A DNA stretch of 64,000 nt from Pseudogracilibacillus sp037071985 (GCF_037071985.1 NZ_JAXHDF010000008.1:124001-188000), one strand, 5' to 3'; shown: positions 1 to 8,443, numbered from the stretch's first letter. Notes: a model not told the origin generated them from the letters alone. Made by a program: numbers and translations.

Positions 1-117
1 TCTCCCATCATACGCAACACCAATAACTTCCATATCTTCTTGTTCATTTAAATAGTCTTCCATAATATGTACAAGCTCCCGGTTATCGTCTACAATACCA
101 ACAGAAATTTTGTCCAC
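1..117 (-). CDS. spo0A: Sporulation master regulator Spo0A (N-terminal part only)
   Basis: Only the first 39 codons are in the window; the gene runs off the left edge. They encode the start of a response-regulator receiver domain with the acidic pair in GIVDDNRELV and the segment EQEDMEVIGVA, closely resembling Spo0A of Bacillus. Spo0A is the phosphorelay output that commits cells to sporulation by binding 0A boxes. The start is a GTG at 117, since the frame has no other plausible start upstream; a GAGG lies about 14 bases before it, a rather long spacing. The gene has its own promoter region and is separated from spoIVB by a terminator. The assignment rests on the receiver start and on synteny with spoIVB. 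Confidence 0.93.
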   Translation of the reverse strand, partial: MDKISVGIVDDNRELVHIMEDYLNEQEDMEVIGVAYDGR

Positions 118-159
118 TTTTTTATCACACCATCCTCTTTGTTTTGCTAGCTAATGTAT

Positions 160-188
160 ATATTCGACATCTTCAACATTAATCCTCT
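160..188 (-). promoter_or_regulatory. Sigma-H-type promoter with tandem 0A boxes upstream of spo0A
   Basis: Read on the minus strand, AGAGGATTA (180-188) and GTCGAATAT (160-168) fit the sigma-H -35 (RnAGGAwWW) and -10 (RnnGAATww) consensus with an 11-base spacer. Overlapping it are TGTTGAA (172-178) and TGTCGAA (163-169), a one-mismatch and a perfect 0A-box core on the same strand 9 bp apart. In B. subtilis spo0A is induced from a sigma-H promoter (Ps) under Spo0A control; this looks like the equivalent. Confidence 0.75.
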
Positions 189-196
189 TTTTTATA

Positions 197-230
197 TAAA
201 AAAAGCTTTCCTATTTTTTGGAAAGCTTTT
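197..230 (-). terminator. Rho-independent terminator after spoIVB
   Basis: An 11-bp inverted repeat (201-211 with 220-230) is followed on the minus strand by a run of T. It lies directly after the spoIVB stop and insulates spo0A. Confidence 0.85.
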
Positions 231-236
231 GAAAAA

Positions 237-1514
237 TTAACCAACTTGTGCTTCTTTTTCTTTATAAATATCAATGCCTGCTTCTTCTAACATCCATTCA
301 ATATGGACTCCATAACCGGATGTCGGATCATTCACAAAAACATGAGTTACTGCGCCAACTATTTTATTATTTTGAATAATAGGACTTCCACTCATTCCTT
401 GAACGATTCCACCTGTTTTCTCTAATAGTCGTTCGTCCGTTACTTTTATGACCATTCCTTTTGTTGCAGGAAATTTTTGAGGGATTGTGTTAACAATTTC
501 TATATCAAATTTTTCGACCTTTTCTCCTTCAACAACAGTTAATATATGAGCTGGTCCTTTTTTCACTTCGTGAGACAGCCCGATCGCCATAGGCTTTTGT
601 TGATTCCCTTCTAAAACTGTAGGATCAAGTATACCAAAAATACCAAATGGACTATTCTTAGTAATTGTCCCTAATTGTTTATCTTTCATTGAAAATTTAG
701 CTTGTTTCTCACCTGGAATGCCTTGATTCCCTTTTTCAATAGAAGTAACTGAAGAACGAACAATTTTTCCATTATGAATTTCAATTGGTTTTTTTGTATC
801 GGAATCAGAAATTATATGTCCTAAAGCTCCATACTTACCAGAATCTTCATCATAAAAAGAAATAGTGCCAATCCCAGTTGCAGAATCTCTTATATAAAGA
901 CCAATTTGATAACTATTATCTTTATTATTTAATGCAGGTTGTAATTTGGTTTCAATAATATCTTGACCTCGTTTTAATTTAACGAGTATATTTTCATTAT
1001 TTTTTCCTGCATTTGTCACAATGGGCTTTACGTCTTCTAAATGCTTGATTTTATTTCCATTCATTTCCAATATGACATCCCCAACATGAATTTCAGCTTC
1101 ATCCCCCGGCGATTTTGATTTATCATTATTCTTAACAAGATGATGACCAACAACCAGTACACCTAATGTGTGTAACTGAACCCCGACAGATTGCCCGCCC
1201 GGTATGACCTTTTTACCATTTAGTACCGATACATTTACTTTTTTTACAGGGATATTTGCCTTTTTATATACTAAGGTCGTTTCTCCCTGTTCATTAGGAT
1301 AAATTTTAGAGTCCCGTGTTACAATAGAGTTATCAGTCGTGACTGTATAATTGTTTCCTAAGTTTGGAATGGACATCGGTTGTTCGCTTTGAAATGTGAT
1401 CATTTCATTGGGAATGGAGATGTATTGCTTCATGTCAGTTAAAAAGGGGAAAATTAAAAATAAAATAAGAAGTAAAATACCAATTGAGGCCCTTATTTTA
1501 CTCTTAGATGTCAA
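237..1514 (-). CDS. spoIVB: SpoIVB sporulation signalling serine protease (S55)
   Basis: SpoIVB is secreted by the forespore into the intermembrane space, where it cleaves SpoIVFA and so triggers pro-sigma-K processing in the mother cell. The chosen TTG start at 1514 gives 425 residues, the usual family length, and has AGGAG about 11 bases upstream. The open frame continues further upstream to 1649 but without such a site. Visible parts are an N-terminal membrane anchor (about residues 9-26), a PDZ domain (about 105-185) and the S55 protease domain. The likely catalytic triad is H233 (GALGHI), D360 (VTDERL) and S375 (GMSGSP), matching the known triad of the B. subtilis enzyme by alignment from memory. 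It lies between recN and spo0A as in Bacillus. Confidence 0.95.
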   Translation of the reverse strand: MTSKSKIRASIGILLLILFLIFPFLTDMKQYISIPNEMITFQSEQPMSIPNLGNNYTVTTDNSIVTRDSKIYPNEQGETTLVYKKANIPVKKVNVSVLNGKKVIPGGQSVGVQLHTLGVLVVGHHLVKNNDKSKSPGDEAEIHVGDVILEMNGNKIKHLEDVKPIVTNAGKNNENILVKLKRGQDIIETKLQPALNNKDNSYQIGLYIRDSATGIGTISFYDEDSGKYGALGHIISDSDTKKPIEIHNGKIVRSSVTSIEKGNQGIPGEKQAKFSMKDKQLGTITKNSPFGIFGILDPTVLEGNQQKPMAIGLSHEVKKGPAHILTVVEGEKVEKFDIEIVNTIPQKFPATKGMVIKVTDERLLEKTGGIVQGMSGSPIIQNNKIVGAVTHVFVNDPTSGYGVHIEWMLEEAGIDIYKEKEAQVG

Positions 1515-1636
1515 TTTCGTCCACTCTCCTCTTCTCTTTATCCCATACCTTTTAACCGTATCTTTAATTTGACCTAAAACCAGTCTTTTTAAACGAGAGA
1601 AAGATAAGAAAAGATGTGTAACATTACCTGTTATAA

Positions 1637-1668
1637 AATAAAAAGCCAACTTTTTCAGTTAGCTTTTA
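1637..1668 (-). terminator. Terminator overlapping the recN stop
   Basis: On the minus strand AAAAGCTAACT, a GAAAA loop and AGTTGGCTTTTT form a hairpin with a T run. It overlaps the end of recN (stop at 1655) and separates recN from the sporulation-timed spoIVB. Confidence 0.75.
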
Positions 1669-3352
1669 TGGATTCTTTATAATTTTTCGTTAAATCGAGT
1701 AATTCTTGAGAGTGTTCAATAGCTGTATCGGTTAATGTCGCTCCAGTCATCATTCTTCCTAATTCTTGAATTTTTTCTTTTTTACTTAAGTCTTTCATAT
1801 GCGTCGATGTCCGTTTTTGCTTTTCTTCTTTCTTAATAAGTACGTGATGATCTGACATAGCTGCAACTTGAGGGAGGTGTGTAATACAAAGGACTTGGGT
1901 AAATAATGATATTTGATACATCTTCTCAGCAATAGCTTGAGCAACTCTTCCACTTACTCCAGTATCAATTTCATCGAATATTACTGTCCCAATATTGTCA
2001 TGTTTAGCAAATATCTTTTTCAAAATGAGCATGATTCGAGAAAGTTCTCCACCCGATGCTATTTTCGAAAGTTCTTTTAATGGCTCGCCTAGGTTGGTTG
2101 ATATTAAGAATGATACGTCATCGATACCATTTAATGTTAGAACATTCAGTTTATCAAATTGAACTGAAAACTGGGCATTTTGTAAATATAAATCTTTTAA
2201 TTCCAATTGAATATTTTGTTCTAAAGAAGCTGCTATTTCTTTTCGTTGTTCACTTAATTTGCTTGCCACCAAGTGCGCTTTCTCTTTTATTGACTCTAAT
2301 TCCTTCTGGATGTTTTCAATATGAGAATCTTTATTTTGTATTTCTTCTAATTCTAAAGTAATTTTGTCTCTGTATTCCATGATTTCTTGAACGGAAGAAC
2401 CATACTTTTTCTTAAGTCGATTAATTTCATTTAATCTTCCTTCGATTTCGTTCAGTCTTTCTTCATCAAAATGTAATTCGTCAATAAAATTACGTAAGGA
2501 AAATCCAATTTCTTCTAAATTATAAAAAATATTTGTTAAATCCTCAGCCTGTTTTTGAATAAACGGGTCATATTCTTTTGCGGCTTGTAATGTGTTCTGC
2601 GCGACATCAATTAATTCTATCCCTTTTCCTTCTCCGGATAATGCAAAATAGGCTTCTTGCACAGAATGGTAGATCTTTTCATAATTTTGTAATTGATCCC
2701 GTTCTTGCATCAATTTAATATCTTCATCTTCTTGTAAATCAGCTTGTTCTAACTCAGTTAATTGAAACTGTAATAAATCCAGGCGGTGAGCCATTTTTTG
2801 TTCGTCAGAACTTAGGCTCCGATATCTTTTATATAAAGAAGTATAATGCTCAAATAATTTTAGATACTGTTCTTTTAATGGGAGCGTTTTTTCTACATCA
2901 TAAAGATCAAGCAGATGAATATGGCTTCGTTTATCGGTTAAATGAATCGTATCATGTTGGCTGTGAATGTTAACTAATAATTGACCTATTTCCTTTAAAA
3001 CAGTTAACGTAACAATCTTACCATTTATCCGGCAGATACTTTTTCCCTTATCTGTAATAGTACGCTCCAATACTAACATATCATCTTCTGTTTCTATACC
3101 GTAATTTTCACACATATCATAAATTTGATGTTTATTTTCAGTCAAAGTGAACAATCCATTAATTTCTGCTTTTTTCTCGCCAAATCTTACATAATCGACA
3201 GAAGCTCGACTACCCGTTAACAATTGAACCGCATCTATAATAATCGACTTACCTGCTCCTGTTTCTCCTGTAAGTACAGTTAAGCCTTCATGAAAAGTAA
3301 TTGAAATATCATCTATTATAGCAAAATTACGAATTGAAAGTTCCGTTAACAA
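1655..3352 (-). CDS. recN: DNA repair protein RecN
   Basis: SMC-like ATPase that gathers at double-strand breaks and helps organise DNA ends for recombination. The TTG start at 3352 is preferred because GAGGTG sits 6-8 bases upstream and the protein then begins MLTELSIRNFAII like other RecN proteins (565 residues). A GTG three codons upstream is an alternative. The Walker A motif GETGAGKS is at residues 29-36. A central coiled coil with many Glu, Lys and Leu residues spans roughly 150-370. The C-terminal ATPase half carries the signature SGGELSR and the Walker B stretch VIFDEIDTGVSG. It follows argR by about 20 bases, as in B. subtilis. Confidence 0.97.
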   Translation of the reverse strand: MLTELSIRNFAIIDDISITFHEGLTVLTGETGAGKSIIIDAVQLLTGSRASVDYVRFGEKKAEINGLFTLTENKHQIYDMCENYGIETEDDMLVLERTITDKGKSICRINGKIVTLTVLKEIGQLLVNIHSQHDTIHLTDKRSHIHLLDLYDVEKTLPLKEQYLKLFEHYTSLYKRYRSLSSDEQKMAHRLDLLQFQLTELEQADLQEDEDIKLMQERDQLQNYEKIYHSVQEAYFALSGEGKGIELIDVAQNTLQAAKEYDPFIQKQAEDLTNIFYNLEEIGFSLRNFIDELHFDEERLNEIEGRLNEINRLKKKYGSSVQEIMEYRDKITLELEEIQNKDSHIENIQKELESIKEKAHLVASKLSEQRKEIAASLEQNIQLELKDLYLQNAQFSVQFDKLNVLTLNGIDDVSFLISTNLGEPLKELSKIASGGELSRIMLILKKIFAKHDNIGTVIFDEIDTGVSGRVAQAIAEKMYQISLFTQVLCITHLPQVAAMSDHHVLIKKEEKQKRTSTHMKDLSKKEKIQELGRMMTGATLTDTAIEHSQELLDLTKNYKESIKAN

Positions 3353-3373
3353 TCTAGTCACCTCACTATCGTT

Positions 3374-3823
3374 TTATAACAAATTTAAAAAGCGTTGCTC
3401 TATTTCTCTTGCGTTTTCTTCTGTTCGGCAAATAATTAAGCATGTATCATCCCCACAGATGGAGCCCATTATTTCTTCCCAATCGAGGTCATCAATAATA
3501 ACACCAAGAGCATGAGCATTTCCAGGTAATGTTTTTAATACGATAAAGTGAGATGCGTGATCAATGCTTACAAATGCCTCCATAATAAGTCTTTTTAATT
3601 TATCTTGTGGGTTAAAACGATGTTCAGTTGGGGTACTATATTTATATCTTCCTGTAGAAGAAGGTACTTTAACTAAATGAAGTTCTTTGATATCACGTGA
3701 TACGGTTGCCTGGGTTACTTTAAAGCCTAAATTTTTTAATCGATTAACTAATTCATCCTGAGTCTCTATATCGTTCTCGGAAATGATTTCTTTAATTTTA
3801 ATATGTCGCTTAATTTTACTCAT
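3374..3823 (-). CDS. argR: Arginine repressor ArgR/AhrC
   Basis: Hexameric transcription factor that represses arginine synthesis and activates catabolism when bound to arginine. The 149-residue length is typical. The N-terminal winged helix (about 1-65) includes the segment KVTQATVSRDIKEL; the C-terminal domain carries the arginine-binding and oligomerisation motif GSICGDDT near residue 120. TTGGAGGT lies 6 bases before the ATG. It sits in the conserved tlyA-argR-recN order; this linkage reflects genome organisation and gives no direct clue about its targets. Confidence 0.96.
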   Translation of the reverse strand: MSKIKRHIKIKEIISENDIETQDELVNRLKNLGFKVTQATVSRDIKELHLVKVPSSTGRYKYSTPTEHRFNPQDKLKRLIMEAFVSIDHASHFIVLKTLPGNAHALGVIIDDLDWEEIMGSICGDDTCLIICRTEENAREIEQRFLNLL

Positions 3824-3845
3824 TATATACCTCCAAAAGAAAAAA

Positions 3846-4664
3846 TTACACTTTTTTTAAAGTTTCATGAGCTTCAATGACAACCTCTTTAATCACTTCA
3901 TCAAGTTCATTTGTTACCTCTGCTTTATTACTATTCCATCCGAGATGCGCTAGAAACTCAATATTTCCTTCACTCCCTGTAATGGGAGAGTATGTTAAAT
4001 TCAAAAATGAATAACCTTCATTTTTAGCAAAAGTTATAATTTGCTTTAGAACTGAACGATGAACATGCTTATCTCTAATCACACCTTTTTTCCCTACTTG
4101 TTCTCTCGGCGCTTCAAATTGCGGCTTAATTAATGTAATTACTTCACCATTATTTTGTAAAAAGTTTTTAAGTACCGGTAAAATTAACTGCAAGGAAATG
4201 AAAGATACATCAATCATCGCAAAATTAGGGAGCCCTTGAACAAATAGTTCTTTTGTTACATACCGGAAATTAGTTCTTTCATGAACGATTACCCGCTCAT
4301 CACTTCGTATTTTCCAGTCCAATTGATTATACCCAACATCTATAGCATATATGAGACTTGCACCATTTTGAAGTGCACAGTCAGAAAAGCCACCTGTTGA
4401 AGACCCAATATCCACGATAATTTTGTTGTCAACGTTTGTTTGAAAGTCTGTCAATGCTTTTTCTAGCTTATATCCACCACGACTAACATATTTTATCTTA
4501 CCTTTAACAGTTAAAGGTATATCTTCGTTCACTTTCATACCCGGCTTGTCCAATCGTTCGTTTTGAGTAAAAACTTGTCCAGCCATAATCATCCGTTTGG
4601 CCTTTTCCCGGGTTTCGATTAAGTTTCTTTTTACCAATAGTACGTCTAATCGTTCTTTTCCCAT
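3846..4664 (-). CDS. tlyA: TlyA/YqxC-family rRNA 2'-O-methyltransferase
   Basis: The 272-residue protein has an N-terminal S4 RNA-binding domain (about 1-60, RLDVLLVKRNL) followed by a FtsJ-like SAM methyltransferase domain with motif I VDIGSSTGGFSDC near residue 83. Family members such as mycobacterial TlyA methylate ribose 2'-OH groups of rRNA; Bacillus members (YqxC) are often annotated as hemolysin-like for historical reasons. It starts only 13 bases after the oapA stop, so co-transcription with the OLE RNA/oapA unit is likely. In B. subtilis dxs lies immediately upstream of this gene; here that slot is taken by oapA. Confidence 0.9.
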   Translation of the reverse strand: MGKERLDVLLVKRNLIETREKAKRMIMAGQVFTQNERLDKPGMKVNEDIPLTVKGKIKYVSRGGYKLEKALTDFQTNVDNKIIVDIGSSTGGFSDCALQNGASLIYAIDVGYNQLDWKIRSDERVIVHERTNFRYVTKELFVQGLPNFAMIDVSFISLQLILPVLKNFLQNNGEVITLIKPQFEAPREQVGKKGVIRDKHVHRSVLKQIITFAKNEGYSFLNLTYSPITGSEGNIEFLAHLGWNSNKAEVTNELDEVIKEVVIEAHETLKKV

Positions 4665-4677
4665 GTTATAAAATCCT

Positions 4678-5271
4678 TTACTTTTTCTTATTCGTTTTCG
4701 GAAGAACTCTAATTTTTAGTTTCTCTTCTATAAAATAAATTATTTTTCCAGCTAATAAAATAATCTGAGTCGAGGAATTGATTGCAAAATATTTACCTAA
4801 CGCTTTCCCTCCTACAGTCAATGCTGCCACTAGACTTGTTAAGACAACAGATAAAATAATGTGAGGAGTCGGTTCAGCCGTACCATGAATCAATTTAGTA
4901 ATATCTAAAATAACGATAGTTAGGGCGCTTCCGCTTACAATACCAGATATGTCTCCAATTACGTCATTACAAAAGCTGGCGAATTTGTCTGCATTTTTAT
5001 AGATGTTTACTGCTTCTTTTGCTCCTGTAACTTTTTCAGCTGCCATTGCGTGAAGTGGAGCTTCATTTGCTGCGGTAGATGCTATTCCGAGCATATCGAA
5101 TACAATCCCGATTAATACAATAAATAAAACAAGAATCAAACCTATTAACCAAGAAACATTGTTTAACAAGGAAGAAGATAAACTTGAAAAAATAGCCGCT
5201 AACACAAAAGTGATAACGGCTATTGTTAAACTAAATCTTATCGAACGTTTTATTTTTTCATTCATAATCAT
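4678..5271 (-). CDS. oapA: OLE-associated membrane protein OapA
   Basis: A 197-residue integral membrane protein with hydrophobic segments at about 12-34, 40-62, 106-126 and 137-158 and possibly a fifth near 165-185. It ends in a basic tail (KTNKKK). Between segments 2 and 3 lies a polar stretch with ANEAPLHAMAAEKV (68-81) and CNDVIGDISGIVSG (101-114), a pattern I recognise from the OLE-associated protein first described in Bacillus halodurans. OapA binds OLE RNA and brings it to the membrane. The gene follows the putative OLE RNA immediately on the same strand, the diagnostic arrangement. The ATG at 5271 lacks a strong Shine-Dalgarno site, and a second in-frame ATG lies at 5265. Recognition is from memory of the family, not from a search. 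Confidence 0.85.
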   Translation of the reverse strand: MIMNEKIKRSIRFSLTIAVITFVLAAIFSSLSSSLLNNVSWLIGLILVLFIVLIGIVFDMLGIASTAANEAPLHAMAAEKVTGAKEAVNIYKNADKFASFCNDVIGDISGIVSGSALTIVILDITKLIHGTAEPTPHIILSVVLTSLVAALTVGGKALGKYFAINSSTQIILLAGKIIYFIEEKLKIRVLPKTNKKK

Positions 5272-5289
5272 TCAAAGGCCCTGCCTTAC

Positions 5290-5945
5290 TTGTAATAAAA
5301 TATGTACGGGAATGGCCATTTAATAGGTTAAGACTGCGGCTTAGGTCCAGTAGGTTTTCCCAAATAGATACCTGGCGTCGCCACCAAAGGCAGTTCCCTT
5401 TTAAATCTATTTTAACTTTGTCGCCAAAAGTTAGACTGGATTACCACTTAGTCCGCACTATAATCCCTTTTAAATGTCGATGTGAACAGCCTAGGAGATT
5501 TCCTCTAACAGTCTTTAGCCTATCCCTAGCCTCTTTTGCAGCACCGATTTCATAGAGGTAACATAGAAAAGCATTAGTGGCCAACTAATTACTTCCCAAA
5601 ATAAACTCTAATCCCCTCGGATGCCACTCAAGGCAGGCTACGCTGTCTAATTTTGTAAAGATTAATAATAATCTTTATGGACAGGTTCATACCCCATTCC
5701 ATACTATCAGCCACGTTAAGCATCAAGGACAGAGATGGGCCTCCGCGGTTAATGGGTCAACGCCCACATGCCTTTGTGGATCGCCCATAAACCTTAACTC
5801 CCAGCATTAACCCAAGGCTGGGCGCCTCAAGCCAACACAAGGAACTTCATCGATATGCCCTTTGGCAGATTTTTAGGCCCGCCTTCAGGATAGGAGGACT
5901 GACTAGGATACTGCACCATTCCTTTAGTAATAGATAGTATACCAT
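5290..5945 (-). ncRNA. ole: OLE RNA (ornate, large, extremophilic RNA)
   Basis: About 650 bases between ispA and oapA contain no credible ORF on either strand and are richer in G+C than the surrounding genes. They are dense in potential helices. Examples are an 8-bp helix pairing 5747-5754 with 5805-5812, an internal hairpin 5764-5768/5775-5779, a short hairpin at 5811-5822 and a likely variable hairpin 5656-5662/5671-5677. OLE RNA is about 600 nt, lies directly upstream of oapA and commonly sits within the isoprenoid/exo VII operon next to ispA, exactly as here. OLE forms a membrane ribonucleoprotein with OapA and other proteins, and deletion sensitises B. halodurans to cold and short-chain alcohols. 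Ends are approximate; no separate promoter or terminator was identified, so it may be processed from the ispA operon transcript. Confidence 0.85.
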
Positions 5946-5980
5946 AATATGATATAAAAATCTATATTCATTTACGCTTA

Positions 5981-6865
5981 TTAATGGTCTCTATTTCCGA
6001 AATAAAGCAATAAATCTTCTAAATAAGAATCAGTTGCATTTGCACGTTTTAGTGAATTTCTTGCCGTTTCTTTGTACTTTTCTTTTTGTTGTTCCGCTCC
6101 CTCAAGTCCTAATAAATTCGGATAGGTGCTCTTCTCATTTAACTCATCACTGCCGACCGGTTTTCCTAATTTATCTGGATCTCCTATGACATCTAGTATA
6201 TCATCTTGAACTTGAAATATAAGTCCTAAATAATGAGCATAATTTTCAAGATATGTTTGCTGCTCAGTAGTAGTTTTTGCCAAATATGCGCCTGCCGTAA
6301 TGGCAAATGAAATCAATCTACCTGTTTTAAGTTCGTGGATCTTTTCAAGTTGCTCTAAAGTAAGGACCTTTGTTTCTCCTTCCATATCTAACACTTGACC
6401 AGCAACCATTCCTTCTGGACCACTTGCTTTTGCTAAAGAACTGATGAGAAATGTTTTTTCTGTATCAGATAACATTGGGTCATCTGCAATAAGTTCAAAT
6501 GCATAGGTAAGTAAGGCATCTCCTGCTAATATGGCTGTCGCTTCGTCAAACTCACGATGATTTGTTAGTTTACCTCTACGGTAGTCGTCATCGTCCATTG
6601 CCGGCAAATCGTCGTGAATTAATGAATACGTATGGATCATTTCCAAAGCAGCCGCTGTTTTGTATACTTTCTCTATATTCTCAGCATACGTGTTGTAACT
6701 GGCAAATAATAGAATCGGACGCAACCTTTTTCCACCTGCGAATAATGAATACTTCATCGACTCTTTTAGTGAAGTTGGGATTTCTTTTTCGATGAGTACC
6801 TGGTTAATTTGCTCTTCAATTATAAGCTTTCCACGTTCAATATATTTCTCAATAGATATCGACAC
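5981..6865 (-). CDS. ispA: Farnesyl diphosphate (geranyltransferase-type prenyl) synthase
   Basis: Condenses isopentenyl diphosphate with dimethylallyl and geranyl diphosphate to make farnesyl diphosphate for undecaprenyl phosphate, menaquinone and heme side chains. It is 294 residues long. The first aspartate-rich motif is DDLPAMDDDDYRRG near residue 88 and the second is DDILDVIGD near residue 217; both bind Mg-diphosphate. The start is GTG at 6865 with GGGGG about 10 bases upstream. It is the last protein gene of the xseA-xseB-ispA set before the OLE RNA. The normal neighbour dxs is not found in this window. Confidence 0.95.
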   Translation of the reverse strand: MSISIEKYIERGKLIIEEQINQVLIEKEIPTSLKESMKYSLFAGGKRLRPILLFASYNTYAENIEKVYKTAAALEMIHTYSLIHDDLPAMDDDDYRRGKLTNHREFDEATAILAGDALLTYAFELIADDPMLSDTEKTFLISSLAKASGPEGMVAGQVLDMEGETKVLTLEQLEKIHELKTGRLISFAITAGAYLAKTTTEQQTYLENYAHYLGLIFQVQDDILDVIGDPDKLGKPVGSDELNEKSTYPNLLGLEGAEQQKEKYKETARNSLKRANATDSYLEDLLLYFGNRDH

Positions 6866-6870
6866 GAGTC

Positions 6871-7101
6871 TTATTCCCCCTGTATTTCGAATGGTTCTAT
6901 CTCATTTCCATCCTTTAAAATCTGTGTCATTTTTTCTTGTGCATCTTCAAGAATATCATCACATAATTTTGATAATTTCATGCCTTCTTGATAATATTCA
7001 ATCGCTTTTTCAAGCGGTACATCTTCTTCTTCGAGTTTTAAAACGATCTCTTCTAACTTTATAATTGCTTCTTCAAAGGATAATTCTTTTCTTTCATCCA
7101 A
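6871..7101 (-). CDS. xseB: Exodeoxyribonuclease VII small subunit
   Basis: A 76-residue acidic helical protein beginning MDERKELSFEEAIIKLEEIV, the standard XseB pattern. It pairs with XseA to form exonuclease VII, which degrades single-stranded DNA from either end. The start is a TTG at 7101 with GGAGG 7 bases upstream. It overlaps the end of xseA by 8 bases and ends 5 bases before ispA, so it is translated from one polycistronic message. Confidence 0.94.
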   Translation of the reverse strand: MDERKELSFEEAIIKLEEIVLKLEEEDVPLEKAIEYYQEGMKLSKLCDDILEDAQEKMTQILKDGNEIEPFEIQGE

Positions 7102-8443
7102 TATTATCCCTCCGTTTATTTTGTACTAAGCAGTGGACTGAACCATCTTGCATTTTAATTTCCACATGTTCCTTAATAGCTACTTGATCAACTGATTTAA
7201 TAATTTTTCCCTTTTCATTAATTGGAAGAGCAAATCCTCGCTTCATAATGTACAATGGGTTAAGTAAAGATAGCTTATCGATATATGAAAGGAGATTTTG
7301 TGTTTTCTTTTCAATAATTGCCTCACTGTATTTATGCAAATCTTCTTTTAATTTCAGAAGATTTCCCTTTGCTAATTCTTGTACTTTTTTAGGGTGTTGT
7401 GCTTTTATTCGAGTTAACTGATGTTCATATTCAGTTTTCTTTATTTTAATAATCGATGAGAAACTAGTCTGTAGCTTTTCAGTTAATCGATCCACATATT
7501 GTTCTTTATCACTGAGCAAATGTTTTGGATAATGAAATGCATATGACTTTCTTAACACCTGTAAAGATTCGGTTTTTTTCATTATTGTCAATTGTGTTAA
7601 TTTAATTAACCGAGCTTTTAGATGATGGACAGTATCTGACAATTCTTGCATGGAAGGTACAGCTAACTCTCCTGCACCTGTTGGTGTTGCAGCACGAAGA
7701 TCCGCAACAAAGTCGCTAATTGTAACATCGGTTTCATGGCCAATCGCACTTATGATAGGAATCTTTGAATGGAAAATAGCCTTAACTACTCTTTCGTCAT
7801 TAAAACTCCATAAATCTTCAATTGAACCTCCCCCTCTACCGATAATAAGCGTATCAAACATTTCTAAAGAACATGCATTTTCAATAGCTTTTACGATAGA
7901 AGGTGCCGCTTCTCCACCTTGGACTAATACAGGAAGAACAGTTAGTTGAACGATGGGAAACCTTCGCTTGATTGTCGTAATAATATCACGTACCGCTGCT
8001 CCGGTAGGTGAAGTAATAACACCTATATGACGTGGAAATTTAGGGATTTGGCGTTTATGCTGCAGTTCAAAATATCCTTCCGATTCCAATTTGACCTTCA
8101 ATTGCTCAAACGCTAAATATAAAGCACCAATCCCGTCTGGCTCCATACTTTTAATATAAAACTGATAGTTGCCATAAGGCTCAAAAACACTAACATGACC
8201 TCTTAATAATACATTCATTCCATTTTCAGGCCTAAACTTTAACTGCCGATTATCACTTGAAAACATCACTGCCTGAATTCGAGCATTCGTATCTTTGATC
8301 GTTAAATACATATGCCCGCGACTATGATGACTAAAATTAGATATTTCCCCTTTTAGCCAAACTTCTTGTAGATGAGGATCAAGTTCAATTTTTCTCTTTA
8401 CGTATCGAGTTAAAGCTGTAACGGATAAATATTTTTCCTTCAC
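7094..8443 (-). CDS. xseA: Exodeoxyribonuclease VII large subunit
   Basis: A 449-residue catalytic subunit. It has an N-terminal OB fold (about 1-100, VWLKGEISNFSHHSRGHMYL), then the nuclease core with GVITSPTGAAVRDIITTI and the GRGGGSIEDLWSFNDE stretch, followed by a coiled-coil region that binds XseB. The GTG start overlaps the TGA stop of folD in a GTGA overlap of 4 bases, indicating translational coupling. It acts in recombination and mismatch repair by trimming single strands. Confidence 0.96.
   Translation of the reverse strand: MKEKYLSVTALTRYVKRKIELDPHLQEVWLKGEISNFSHHSRGHMYLTIKDTNARIQAVMFSSDNRQLKFRPENGMNVLLRGHVSVFEPYGNYQFYIKSMEPDGIGALYLAFEQLKVKLESEGYFELQHKRQIPKFPRHIGVITSPTGAAVRDIITTIKRRFPIVQLTVLPVLVQGGEAAPSIVKAIENACSLEMFDTLIIGRGGGSIEDLWSFNDERVVKAIFHSKIPIISAIGHETDVTISDFVADLRAATPTGAGELAVPSMQELSDTVHHLKARLIKLTQLTIMKKTESLQVLRKSYAFHYPKHLLSDKEQYVDRLTEKLQTSFSSIIKIKKTEYEHQLTRIKAQHPKKVQELAKGNLLKLKEDLHKYSEAIIEKKTQNLLSYIDKLSLLNPLYIMKRGFALPINEKGKIIKSVDQVAIKEHVEIKMQDGSVHCLVQNKRRDNIG

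Noticed and set aside
5272..5980. Degraded dxs gene between ispA and tlyA
   Set aside because: No Dxs-like translation can be traced in any frame and the region is rich in helices; OLE RNA explains it.
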